Source of the DNA: Ananas comosus | Taxonomy: Eukaryota > Streptophyta > Magnoliopsida > Poales > Bromeliaceae | Assembly (NCBI RefSeq): GCF_001540865.1 | Contig: NC_033631.1 | Coordinates: forward strand, 7,950,783-8,014,782 | DNA: 64,000 nucleotides | Direction: 5' to 3' | Shown here: one piece after another, positions 53,841-64,000 of the stretch | Numbering within the stretch: the first letter of the stretch is position 1 | How the letters are laid out: every line of letters starts with the position of its first letter | Notes under the pieces: model-generated | What the model saw: only the letters and a program-made list of their open reading frames with translations | Told to the model about the DNA's origin: nothing | Databases searched by the model: none | Made by a program: the position numbers and the translations under genes

Positions 53841-54019
53841 ATCATCAAAAAACTCGATAAAATCTATTTTTCATACACTAAAATTAGTTATTTTTAAAAA
53901 TCATCAAAAAAACTCGATAAAATCTATTTTTCATACACTAAAATTAGTTATTTTTAAAAATCATCAAACAAACTCGATAAAATCTATTTTTCATACACTA
54001 AAATTAATTATTTTTTAAA
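53841..54019. repeat. Three tandem 60-bp units
   Basis: Unit ATCATCAAAAAAACTCGATA ... at 53841, 53901 and 53961, almost identical. Because 60 is a multiple of three, an apparent 61-codon frame with a 20-residue repeat results; it is almost surely not a gene. Confidence 0.92.
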
Positions 54020-54638
54020 AAAACTAAAAGTTAATGGAATATCAACTAAAAAAAGTTGAGAGAGCATTTTTAAAACGGCATATAGTTGAGGGGATCTCGA
54101 TACACTTTTATTGCAGGTAAATATATCATTTTAAAAGTTAACTCATTTTAACTAATTATGATGAAACTAACATAACTAACGGTAGGAATATTGATAACAA
54201 TTTTCTGTGTTTATAGAAACATATGCGATGTTTTAGTTGTTATAGTTAATTAGTCTATGATGCATCCCACTAAATGCTAAATAGTAACTTATTAAGAAAT
54301 TTTTTAAAATAAAAACATTATTTTCTAAATTATTTTTAATTTTAAATAAATATAATAATAAAAAAATTATAAGTAATTTAGTGTCCACTCTTATATTTTT
54401 TTAGATATAAATTTAAAATTTTAATTTTTTATATTATAGTACAAATGGTGCCTCCGGCGGATCCATTGGATTCAATAATAATACAAAAAAGCAAACAAGC
54501 TAAAGAGGTTCCATTATTTGTCACACATTAAAGAGTCGTGTCCAAAGCTAAACGACAGGGACACGTGTCGTGTTGCATGGAGTTGGTCCCTCTTCATTCC
54601 CCCAACTTTTTTGCACATATATATAACTACTCAGGCCA
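54020..54638. other. AT-rich intergenic DNA
   Basis: No gene or recognised element. Confidence 0.5.
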
Positions 54639-54792
54639 CCGACCGTCCTTAGAGCAAGTGACAAATAACTTGATGGTTGATATCCAAGACTCAAATTCGA
54701 ATCCTAGTTGATTTACATTTATAGCTAAGTTTATTTCTAATGAAATAAACGAAGCGGGTAGCGTGCTATCTATCTCTCTCAAAAAAAAAAAA
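54639..54792 (+). mobile_element. tRNA-derived SINE, copy 4
   Basis: Nearly the same as copy 1: CGACCGTCCTTAGAGCAAGTG (A-box area), AATTCGAATCC (B box), tail agcgtgctatctatctctc and an A12 run. Duplication at its ends is unclear. Confidence 0.82.
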
Positions 54793-55485
54793 CACTACAA
54801 CTCAAGGCCCTTTGTTCTAGTGTAAGTAGAAGGTGAAACTCAAATTTAAGGTGACACTCAAATTTCATTATTTTCGATGATTATTTTAGTGTAAGTCAAA
54901 AATATAGTACTATAATTCAAGTTAATTACGTTAGACCTTTATTTCACCTACTTTCGACTTTTTTTCTCTAAAGTGTCGAACTCAACTTCCACCGGACTCA
55001 ATCTTCTCTAAAAAATTTATTAAACATTAAACCTAAACTCTACTTTCTTTAAAATCGGTTAGAATTCCCTTATTTATAATAAATTAGAATTACCTTTAAA
55101 TAATAATAAAAAATTTAATTATTTAATAAGTTAAATTTTATAACGGTAAATTTACCACTATATTTAAAAGACAACGTGATCCACTTACTTACATCAAAAT
55201 AAACAGTGAAACTCAAAAAACTAATTTCATCGACACCAAGTTACATCAAAACAAACAGAAAAAATAATTGAATTTAACTTTTAGACCGTACGAGTTACGT
55301 CAAAATAAATAACAAAAAAATAATCGCACTTCGATCAGAGAACTCAAACACCACTACATGCACTTGAATTATGTTGAATCTACAGATTTGTCGATCCAAA
55401 CGCCCCTTTAGTTGAAAAAGTAATAATAAATAAAAAAATTACTGTATATTTCTTTCAAATTTCTAAAGTATTATATATATATATA
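54793..55485. other. AT-rich intergenic DNA
   Basis: Nothing recognised until the (TA)n at 55472. Confidence 0.5.
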
Positions 55486-55710
55486 GAATTATGCTACTAT
55501 ACTATCAATAGTACCAAGTTATTGGTACTATTGAGTTTTAGGTCGTTGGATGAAAGGATGTGCGGTTTTGATGATAGTGGTCCCCTAGGGTTGAGTGGGT
55601 GGTTGGTTTAATAGTATAATCTAACGGGTGGAAATGATCAAAGGGTAGATCTAATGGTAGAAAACTCAATAGTACCAAAGGCTTGCTACTATCGATAGTA
55701 TAGTAGCCGG

Positions 55711-55715
<5 letters not shown>
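55486..55715 (+). repeat. Foldback-like element type B, copy 2
   Basis: Leader GAATTATGCTACTATACTATC, head palindrome (aatagtaccaa / ttggtactatt), core gggttgagtgggtggttggtttaatagtataatc shared with 23737-23965, and inverse right end (ctactatcgatagtatagtag). Flanked by (TA)n on both sides. Confidence 0.78.
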
Positions 55716-55749
<34 letters not shown>

Positions 55750-56029
55750 TGAATGCATCAATCTTATATTTTTCGGTTTGCAAAAATAACTCGCGTCATA
55801 AGTGTTGTTAACTGATAATAAATTAAATCTGAATTAAATCTTTATCGGAATTAAAAAGAAGTAAAAATATTTCTTTTGCTTCTAATTTAAAACAAAAATA
55901 AAAAAAAATGATAACGATAGAAAGTACTTTCTTTTCCCTTAATTGAGGAAAATAAGAAAAGTGGTGATAATAAAAAAAAATTTGAAATCGTTTGGATTAT
56001 ATATATATATATATAAGAAGAGAGAGAGA

Positions 56030-56570
56030 GCTAGTCTTCTATATTATCTATAGTACCGGGGCTCCGGTACTATAGTCTCATTTTTGATCTTAGAGTGTTC
56101 AAATCAACGATCCACACTATTAAAACTAATCTAGGGTACCTAAAGTTCTTAGAAATAAAATTTTATATTTTTTCGATATAGTTTACTTTATGATCAAATT
56201 ATTTCAAAATTGTCATTTTTCAATGACTACTATGGCGAGCTTGGAGTTTAACGGTGTAGAAGAATCTAAATTTCTTCAAATTTTGATAGAAAATACTTTA
56301 AACTATCTAGATTAAGGTTAACATTCTTGATCTTGAATTTAAAAGTTCTATGCTCAAATTTTAAAAAATATTCTATTTTCATCGTCTATTTTGACATAAT
56401 TTATTTACTAAGTAAATGATGTCGAAAAAAACTAAAATTTTATTCCTAAGAACTTTATATATCCTAAATCATATTTAACAGTGTGGATCGTTAATTTGAA
56501 CACCCTAAGATCGAAAATAAGACTATAATACCGGAGCTCCGGTACTATAAACAGTATAGTATCCTAATTC
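56030..56570 (+). repeat. Foldback element type C
   Basis: Head AGTACCGGGGCTCCGGTACT (8-nt arms) at the left and its counterpart ccggagctccggtactat at the right. Arms are homologous to types A, D and F (tttgatcttagagtgttcaaat, caacgatccac, tttttcgatata). Left flank (TA)n(GA)n, right flank TATATGTATATA. Confidence 0.75.
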
Positions 56571-56583
56571 TATATGTATATAT

Positions 56584-57168
56584 GGAGTCTGGCTACTATA
56601 CACTTATGAGTACGATCGTCCTCGTACTCATAAGTTGTTTTCGATAATAGAGTTTTCGAATCGACGATCCATACCGTCAAACATTATCTAGAGCATTTAA
56701 AATTTCTAGAAATCAAATTTCATAATTTTTCGATATCATTTACCTTACGATCAAAAGATCACAAAATTGACAAATTTTAACAGCCGGTATGGGATACTTG
56801 CTAGTTTAACGGTGTAAAAGAATCGGAATCAAAAAATTATATTCACTACCTAGATAAAGATCAATTACTCCGATCTTAAATTGAAGGATTCGATCATCCA
56901 TTTTTAGGACGTCGTTCGATTTCGACCGTTCATTTTATACCCGCTTGATGGACTTTATTATGACTTCGAAAAGTTACGAAATTTGTTTTTTAGAAGTTTC
57001 GAATACTCTAGATCATATTTAACGGAATGGATCGTCGATTCGGAAGTCCCATCATTGAAAACATCTTATAAGTACGAAGGGCCCCATATCGACGATTCGA
57101 AAGTCGCAACATGGAAAACGACCTGGAAGCACGGAAGGCTCCGTGCTTCCAGAAGCATAGTAGCCTCA

Positions 57169-57171
<3 letters not shown>
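56584..57171 (+). repeat. Foldback element type D, with two heads on the right
   Basis: Left leader GTCTGGCTACTATACACTTA and head ACTTATGAGTACGA (14-nt arms, TCGTCC loop). Arm ttcgataatagag, cgaatcgacgatcc. On the right the mirrored arm reaches cttataagtacgaag, then a second, unrelated right end follows: gacgattcgaaagtcgc and the head GGAAGCACGGA / TCCGTGCTTCC, ending tagtagcctcacac. Confidence 0.75.
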
Positions 57172-57199
<28 letters not shown>

Positions 57200-57202
<3 letters not shown>

Positions 57203-57425
57203 GGGCTACTGTGCTATTAGGAGCACATCAGTCCTTGTGCTCCTAACTTTCTAACCACCCATCAAGTTTGATAGGTGGTTAGAATGAGAGAGGGAGGAGA
57301 TATTGGGGAGAAATTGCGAATATCTCCTCCCTCTCTCATTCGAACCACTCATCAAACTTGATGGGTGGTTAGAAAGTTAAGAGCACAAGGACTGCTGTAC
57401 TCCTAATAGTACAGAAGCCCTGTTC
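57200..57425 (+). repeat. Foldback element type E, near-perfect ~105-nt hairpin
   Basis: Left half (gggctactgtgctattaggagc, taaccacccatcaagtttga, gagagagggaggagatatt) is inverted almost base for base in the right half, leaving a loop of about 16 nt (ggggagaaattgcgaa). Flanked by (TA)n on both sides. Core unrelated to the other types; the leader GGGCTACTGTGCT resembles type A. Confidence 0.85.
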
Positions 57426-57441
57426 TATATATATAGAGAGA

Positions 57442-57958
57442 GTTGAGCTAGAATACTATTGGTAGCAAACGGGCTTCGTTGCCAGCCATTTGTTTTCGAT
57501 GATGGAGCCTTCAAATCGACGATCGGCACCGTTGAATATGATTTATACCACTTGAAGTATCTAGAAATCAAATTTCATGCATTTCCAATATTGTTCTCTT
57601 GCCCATCAAGTGGACGTAAAAATGAACGACTGAAAATGAATATCCTCTAAAAAGTGATGATAGGAATTTTGTAATCAAGATCGAGAGTATATATCTTGTT
57701 CTAAATAGTTTAAAGAATTTTCTAGCCAAAATTCAATTGATTTGGATACCTTTACACCATTAAACGAGAAAATGCTTCATATCTACTATTAAAATTACAA
57801 ATTTTGAAACTCTTTGATCATTAGGTTAATGGTGTCGAAAAAATTTGAAATTTGGTTTCTAAATAGTTCAAGTGGTATAGATCATGTTCAACGGTGCCGA
57901 TCGTCGATTTGAAGGCTCCATCATCGAAAACAAATGGGTGGCAACGGAGTCCGTTTGC
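57442..57958 (+). repeat. Foldback element type F, copy 3 (right end fused to copy 4)
   Basis: Left head GTTGAGCTAGAATACTATTG, arm cgatgatggagcc, centre, right arm up to gcaacggagtccgtttgc, where it joins copy 4 without head or microsatellite. Confidence 0.8.
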
Positions 57959-58407
57959 ACCGTTGAACGTGATCTATACCACTTGAACTATCTAGAAACC
58001 AAATTTCAAATTTTTTCGACATTGTTCTCTTATCCATCGAGTGGACACAAAAATGAACGGCTGAAAATAAATATTCTTTAAAAAATGATGATAGGAGTCT
58101 TGTAATCAAGATCAAGAGTATAGATTTTATTTTAAATAGTTTAAAGAATTTTCTAACAAAAGTTCAATTGATTTGGATATCTTTACACCGTTAAATGAGA
58201 AAACGTTTCATATCGACCATTAAAATTACAAATTTTGAAACCCTTTGATCATTAGGCAAATGATGTCGAAAAGATTTGAAATTTGATTTTTAAACACTTC
58301 AAGTGGTATAGATCATGTTCAACAATCCCGATCGTCAATTTGGAGGCTCTATCATCGAAAACAAATGTGTGGCAACAGAGCCCATTTGATATCGACAGTA
58401 TTCTAGC

Positions 58408-58410
<3 letters not shown>
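57959..58410 (+). repeat. Foldback element type F, copy 4 (left head lost)
   Basis: Starts inside the left arm at ACCGTTGAACGTGATCTATA and ends with a full right arm and head (atcgacagtattctagctcat), then (CT)n(TA)n. About 85 nt of outer left arm and head are missing. Confidence 0.8.

Positions 58411-58471
<61 letters not shown>
58411..58471. repeat. (CT)n(TA)n microsatellite at a retrotransposon border
   Basis: About 32 bp of CT and 28 bp of TA between the last foldback element and the LTR. Confidence 0.95.
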
Positions 58472-58474
<3 letters not shown>

Positions 58475-60076
58475 CACACCCCGGATGTCTCGTTTCCCCG
58501 GGCACGTCGACAAATCCGCCGTATACAAAGGAGTTTCCCCTGTATACGAAGCGTCAAAGTACCTATAGATATACAATACTACAAACAGTAGTATAGAGCT
58601 GCTCAATAAACAGAAGTAAAACAACTGAGTTTCATATACACCCAAGTCCAAAATACAGAGTTACTCGCACTGGCGAGTTAAGTAAGCTATGTATACAACT
58701 CGAAACAAAACATTTACCTGCAGTAGGGGCCACTCCAAGCTCAAGCACGTCGGGTAGGGCTCTAACTCCGCGACGCCCTTGCCTCGATCCTGATCCGTGA
58801 AGGCGCAGAACCGGACCTGTGGCTCTGCAAAACAGAGTAACAACTGGGCGTTAGAACTACTGTAAAAACAATAGTCTTAGTGGGTACCGCCCAAAACCAC
58901 ATCGGTCCACCCACTAAGTCTACAGAAGGGACAAGAGTAGTCAGAAAAGTAGGAAGTAAACTCTACCGCTATCGATCACTACACTATCATGCTCTACGCT
59001 AACCAACTGTAGTAAATGCAAATCTGACCCAATCCAATCGGGACTCTAAGCATACCGTCCCGAGACTGTGAAATACACCCGTCCTGCCCCGCCGCGACTA
59101 TCCAGCTACCTCCACACATACTGGTCCGTGGAGAGCAAGTCCAACCGGCATGAGCGACACCAACGCGAGACAAAGCGTCTCCGGAGTGGCACTCGTGGGC
59201 TACCACAACTGAGTATGCAGCGTATCTCTGTCGAGCTCAAAACAGGCTCTGAAAAGCAAAAGTCAAGTAACCGACTCTAACTAGTCTAATAACCAACAGT
59301 TCACGTGCCCTCGGCACAATCTCGTCGCAAAAGGCATCCGGGTCCACGTCAACTCTGACGGCACCACAGTCCAAAACAGCCCAACGACCTGTAAAAATCC
59401 ACATCGGCGTATCAGCACGAGCGTAAATGTATTCTAAACTACCTGGAGTGCTCGTCTTCCGAGGATACTGCGACAGTACAATTTTATAACGGCTCCTAGA
59501 GGTAAATCAGGCAGTTTAAACAAGTGACAGGTCCAAATCGCAGGTTTTCTCCTAATTCAAATTCTAAGTCCAACATGTATAAACTACTCAATTTATTACC
59601 ACATGCTCCAAATTCAGATTTGCAATCTACCATATAATCCATGAATTCGAGCTAGAATAGACTATACCAAAATTGAAATTTACACATGTCGACTATTAGA
59701 ACTTAGGAGTCAAAACCGATGTAAACCCACCTCAAAAGCTAATTCAGAACAGCGAGAAGTCGATAGGAGAAGAAATTTTCGTGCTGCTCGGCCTCCAACG
59801 GCACTACCACGACACACGCACGCTCCAACGGCTCGCTGGCGCGAAGTTGACGCCGTTCCAATCTCCAACTATAGCCTCCACGAGCTCTCCACGTCCAACT
59901 AGAGAGAGAGGGAAATTACAAATCACAACTATCCATCTGCCTCTCAAAACCATATAGGCCACAAGATAAGGATGCATGGGGGGGTGCACGTGGTATCCAA
60001 AGCCACCCCCATGCATCACCAACCGACTAAAAAAAAATAAAAAAAATAAAAAAATAAATAAAACAAGGATACTACA
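58472..60076 (-). mobile_element. 3' LTR of a Ty3/gypsy (Tekay/Del-type) retrotransposon
   Basis: The element lies on the minus strand, so this is its 3' LTR, 1605 bp. Ends are TG...CA in element sense: TGTAGTATCC at 60076 and GGGGTGTGACA at 58472. A purine-rich primer tract adjoins it at 60077-60088. The start of U3 carries an inverted repeat with two CATGCA (RY) motifs and a CACGTG at about 59971-60017. Confidence 0.8.
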
Positions 60077-60088
60077 TCCTTCCTCACT
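60077..60088 (-). promoter_or_regulatory. Polypurine tract of the Ty3/gypsy element
   Basis: AGTGAGGAAGGA on the minus strand, directly before the LTR start TGTAG. It primes plus-strand DNA synthesis in LTR retrotransposons. Confidence 0.65.
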
Positions 60089-60123
60089 ACAAAAAGTTTC
60101 GTACTCGAAACTTAAAACATACC

Positions 60124-63100
60124 TCAAGACGAGGAAGCGAACAAGTCGGGGTAGGACTCTCTCATCACAGTCTCGGGCTTCCAAGTCGCCTCCCGCTCCT
60201 TATGATTGCTCCACTGCACTTTCACATACGGGATGACCCGGTTGCGCAATTCTTTCGTCTCACGAGCAAGAATTCGCACTGGAAGCTCCTCGTACCTCAG
60301 ATCCTCGCCAATCCCTAGTGGAGTGTAGTCAATCACATGAGAGGGGTCGAAAACGTATCTCCTCAATGCCGAGATGTGGAAGACATCGTGAACGCCAGCT
60401 AGTCGCGCGGGTAGAGCGATCCTATATGCAACTGGTCCCACTCGCTCCAATACCTCAAAAGGGCCTACGAAACGTGGACTGAGCTTTCCACGTACCCAAA
60501 TCGGCGAATCCCTCTGGACGGCGAGACTTTGAGGAAAATATGATCTCCAATCTGAAACTCTAAGTCTCGTCTCCTGATATCGGCGTAGCTCCTCTGGCGG
60601 CTCTGGGCTGTCAAAAGGTGTCGTCGAACAACTCTCACCTTTTCCTCAGCCTCTAACAAAATCTCAGGCCCTAGCGTCTTCCTTTCACCCACATCACGCC
60701 AACACAAAGGGGATCGACATCTGCGTCCATACAAAGCCTCAAACGGAGCCATCTGAATGCTCGCTTGATAGCTGTTGTTGTACGCAAACTCAGCTAGTCT
60801 CAAATGTCGATACCACCCTCCTCCAAAGTCCAGGACGCATGCTCTCAGCATGTCCTCTAGAGTCTGAATGGTCCGCTCTGACTGACCATCTGTCTGTGGG
60901 TGAAACGCCGTGCTGAACTGCAGCTGTGTACCCAAGGCTGTCTGCAAACTCCTCCAGAAATGTGATACAAACCTCGGATCTCTATCAGATACGATCAAAA
61001 TCGGCACGCCATGCAGCCTAACAATCTCATCCAGATATAGCTGCGCGAGTCTCTCTCTGGACCAGGTGGTCTGAACCGGTAAGAAGTGAGCAGACTTGGT
61101 CAGTCTGTCCACTATCACCCCAATCGCATCAAAGCCACCCTGTGCTCTAGGTAATCCCACGACGAAATCCATCGTAATCTGCTCCTACTTTCACTCGGGC
61201 ACTGGCAGACTCTGAAGCTTGCCAGCAGGCACCTGATGCTCGGCCTTCATCTGTTGGCAAGTCAAACACTGAGCCACAAATCTGCTAATGTCTCTCTTCA
61301 TTCCATTCCACCAAAACTGTGCCTTTAAATCCTTATACATCTTGGTTCCCCCAGGGTGAACCGTATAAGGTGAATAATAAGCTTCTCTCAAAATAGCCTC
61401 TCGGATCTCTGAATCTACAGGCACACACAACCGGTCCCTGTACCGTAGTACTCCCGAACTGTCCACAGCAAAACCCTTGGCCTGCTCCCTGTCTAACTCC
61501 TCTCGAATCCCCAACAGGTACGGATCTCCACTCTGTTTCTCCCGGATCCTATCCAAGAGAGTGGGCTGCAAAACCAGAGATATCAGTCTCGCAGTAGATC
61601 CAGAGGACACTATCTCAAGCCTCAGCCACTGCAGCTCCTCAAGTAGCGGTCTTTGCTGAGTGATCATCAAACTTAGGCTTTGCATTGACTTCTTGCTCAA
61701 CGCATCTGCCACTACATTCGCCCTGCCGGGATGATACTGAATACTAATGTCGTAGTCCTTCAGTAACTCCAACCACTGGCGCTGCCTCAGATTCAACTCC
61801 TTTTTAGTGAACAGATACTTGAGACTTTTATGATCAGTAAAAATCTCACAGTGCTCGCCATACAAGTAATGTCGCCACAACTTTAACGTAAAGACTACCA
61901 CGGCAAGCTCCAAGTCATGCGTAGGGTAATTCTTCTCATAATCCTTTAACTGCCGTGAAGCATAAGCAATTACCCTACCATGCTGCATCAGCACACAATC
62001 TAGTCCACTGTGCGATGCATCACTGTAGATCACGAATCCTTCCCCCATAACAGGAAGGGCAAGGATAGGAACTGACATCAACCTCAGTCTCAACTCGTCG
62101 AAGCTCCTCTGGCAGTTCTCACTCCAAACAAACCGAATCCCTTTCCGTGTCAACCTGGTAAGGGGTGTGGAAAGCTTCGCAAAGCCCTCTACAAACCGAC
62201 GGTAACATCCAGCTAGTCCCAGAAAACTCCGCACCTCAGTCACCGTCGTCGGTCTGGGCCAATCCCGAATAGGGTCGATCTTCTTTGGGTCCACAGCTAA
62301 CCCATCTGCAGAAATCATATGGCCCAAGAAAGCAATCACCCGCAACCAAAACTCACACTTCTTTAACTTGGCATACAACTTCTTCTCTCGCAGAAGTTGT
62401 AGCACAATCCTCAAGTGCTCCTCATGCTCCGCATCGCTCTGGGAATATATCAAAATATCGTCGATGAAGACTACCACAAACCTGTCCAGGAACGGCTTGA
62501 ACACTCAGTTCATCAAATCCATGAATGCGGCAGGGGCATTCGTCAATCCAAAAGGCATCACTGTGAACTCATAATGCTCGTACAGAGTCCGAAAAGCCGT
62601 CTTGGGTACATCCTCAGCCCTCACCTTCAGCTGGTGGTAACCTAACTGGAGATCAATCTTAGAAAAGACACAAAATCCTTGCAGCTGATCAAACAAGCCA
62701 TCAATGCGCGGCAAAGGGTATTTGTTCTTGATGTTCACTTTATTCAGCTCCCGATAATCTACGCACAACCTGAGCGACTCATCCTTCTTCTTTACAAACA
62801 GCACTGGCGTTCCCCAAGACGATACACTGGGTCTCACATACCCCTTATCCATCAGATCTTGAAGCTGTGCCTTTAGCTCTCTCAGCTCTGCCGGTGCCAT
62901 CTGATAAGGTACCTTCGAGATTGGTGCAGTTCCAGAAACTACATCAATCACATACTCAATCTCCCTCTACGGCGGCAACAAATTCAACTCAGGAGGAAAC
63001 ACATCCGGAAACTCGCGGACCACTGGGATATTCTCGAGTCCCGGCGCTGCCGTAGGTACCTCAGCAATCGTCGCCAGAAATGCGACACATCCTCTACTCA

Positions 63101-64000
63101 TCAGCTGTCGAGCCCTCGCTGAAGATATCCAGGTGGCAAACAGCGTGCTCCTGCAGCCTCTAAAAGTGAACTCCTCCTGGCCGAGCTCACGGAACGTCAC
63201 TGTCCTCGCTCCACAATCAATAGTAGCATAGTACCGCGCCAGCCAATCCATACCGAGCACGATGTCGAAGTCCTACAGCTGCCCTAATACCAACAGGTCT
63301 GCGGGCATGATCCACGAATCTAACTGCACTGGACACGACCAACAACACTCTGCAACCTGTAAAACATGGTCGGAAATCTGCACATCTCGTGCCTGTGACA
63401 ATGTCCCTAACTCTAGACCATGCAACAATGCAAATGCTCGGCTAACAAAAGAATGCAAGGGTCGAGTATCAAAAGGAGTACGAGTACGAATGCCGGAGAT
63501 CAAAGTGATACCTGCCACCACTCGGTCGGCTGCTGTAGAGTCCTCTACCTGTGCTGCATAAACTCTGCCACTCGGAGCCTGCTGTCGCCGCTGACCCTGT
63601 CGCGGCACGGAAGATCTATCCTCCTGGCGGTAACTCGGTGCTGCTCTGAATGACTGCTGAGGTGCTGGTAGAGCTGAAGCTGATGATGGTGCTGGAGATG
63701 CTGCTCGAGGACAAGCTGCCCTCATGTGTCCCGGCTGACCACACCCGTAGCACCGGCCCTCCCTGTGCTCGCACTGTCTGGGCCAGTGTGGTCCTCCGCA
63801 GATCACACATTGCAGTGTCCTCTCTGTCTGTCCCCTCTGACGAGAGTCCCTGGATCGCTGACGCCCTGAGAATCCACGACCCTGTGAACGCGATCGTGGA
63901 GGCCTCGGCGGACGCCTGCTACTCGACTGACCTCCGTCGTCTGGAGCTGGGCGCTTCCTGTCCTGACTCTGTCCCGGCCCCTGAGCTCTCTCCCGCAGCG
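60124..64000 (-). pseudogene. Ty3/gypsy gag-pol (Tekay/Del chromovirus type), decayed and cut by window edge
   Basis: Domain order on the minus strand: gag C terminus with two zinc knuckles (CVICGGPHWPRQC, CYGCGQPGHMRAAC; about 63700-63815), aspartic protease, reverse transcriptase ([21 protein letters not shown], catalytic FIDDILIYS near 62460), RNase H ([13 protein letters not shown]), integrase (CLTCQQMK zinc site; ITMDFVVGLP; IVSDRDPRF; HPQTDGQSERT) and a C-terminal chromodomain-like end (YVKVQWSNHKEREATW) finishing at 60124. Stops break it at 63273-63275, 62967-62969, 62505-62507, 61191-61193 and 61185-61187, and a 1-nt loss near 60500 shifts the frame. The protease motif reads FDTRPLHSF instead of FDTGA; the first integrase zinc His is Tyr ([13 protein letters not shown]). 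Clearly inactive. The rest of gag and the 5' LTR are outside the window. Confidence 0.93.

Noticed and set aside
53833..54018. 61-codon frame with a perfect 20-residue repeat; also considered as a CRISPR-like array
   Set aside because: It is three tandem 60-bp DNA units without spacers, in a plant nuclear sequence.
62285..62645. Plus-strand frames opposite the gypsy pol region
   Set aside because: Antisense shadows of reverse transcriptase and RNase H coding sequence.

Overview
The window is nuclear DNA from a flowering plant. It has spliced genes with GT-AG introns, long AT-rich intergenic DNA, Tourist/PIF-Harbinger-like and hAT-like MITEs, a tRNA-derived SINE, an L1-type LINE, copia-like LTR pieces and a Tekay/Del-type Ty3/gypsy element. 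The very GC-rich first exon of the SAP30BP-like gene and the repeat style fit a monocot. A pineapple-like genome is a guess from style, not something I can prove.

Four protein-coding genes can be built exon by exon, all on the minus strand: (1) a proline iminopeptidase (101-9194; its 3' end lies left of the window); (2) a RopGEF with a PRONE domain (14710-18637); (3) a small LC8-type dynein light chain (24482-25767); (4) a SAP30-binding-protein/HCNGP-like nuclear protein (27154-38321). They do not form an operon or pathway. Each is a separate housekeeping or signalling gene, and the introns of 1, 3 and 4 are loaded with transposon insertions.

Layout: 0-9.2 kb iminopeptidase, with a copia-like LTR and an hAT-like MITE in introns; 9.3-14.7 kb SINEs, a probable gypsy LTR remnant with tandem repeats and two abutting Tourist-like MITEs; 14.7-18.7 kb RopGEF; 19.4-24 kb AT-rich foldback MITE, then a cluster of (TA)n-flanked foldback elements; 24.5-25.8 kb LC8, followed by another foldback; 27.2-38.3 kb SAP30BP-like gene; 38.3-43.5 kb repeats and a diverged gypsy LTR; 43.9-50.1 kb nearly full-length but broken LINE with target-site duplications, flanked by two 5'-truncated LINE tails of another family; 51.8-55.4 kb a CACGTG-rich repeat, MITE, SINE and tandem repeats; 55.5-58.5 kb a dense array of foldback elements; 58.5-64 kb a decayed minus-strand Ty3/gypsy element running off the right edge.

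The most unusual content is a superfamily of non-coding foldback elements. All sit between TA and CT/GA microsatellites. Many share a homologous arm of about 170 nt, but their terminal 'heads' are short independent palindromes that differ between subfamilies. Head-to-tail dimers that lost internal heads, one element with two different heads on one side, and one whose end is replaced by a GT/GC repeat suggest modular rearrangement. They resemble the rice Micron idea (microsatellite-associated elements), but I cannot assign them to a named family.
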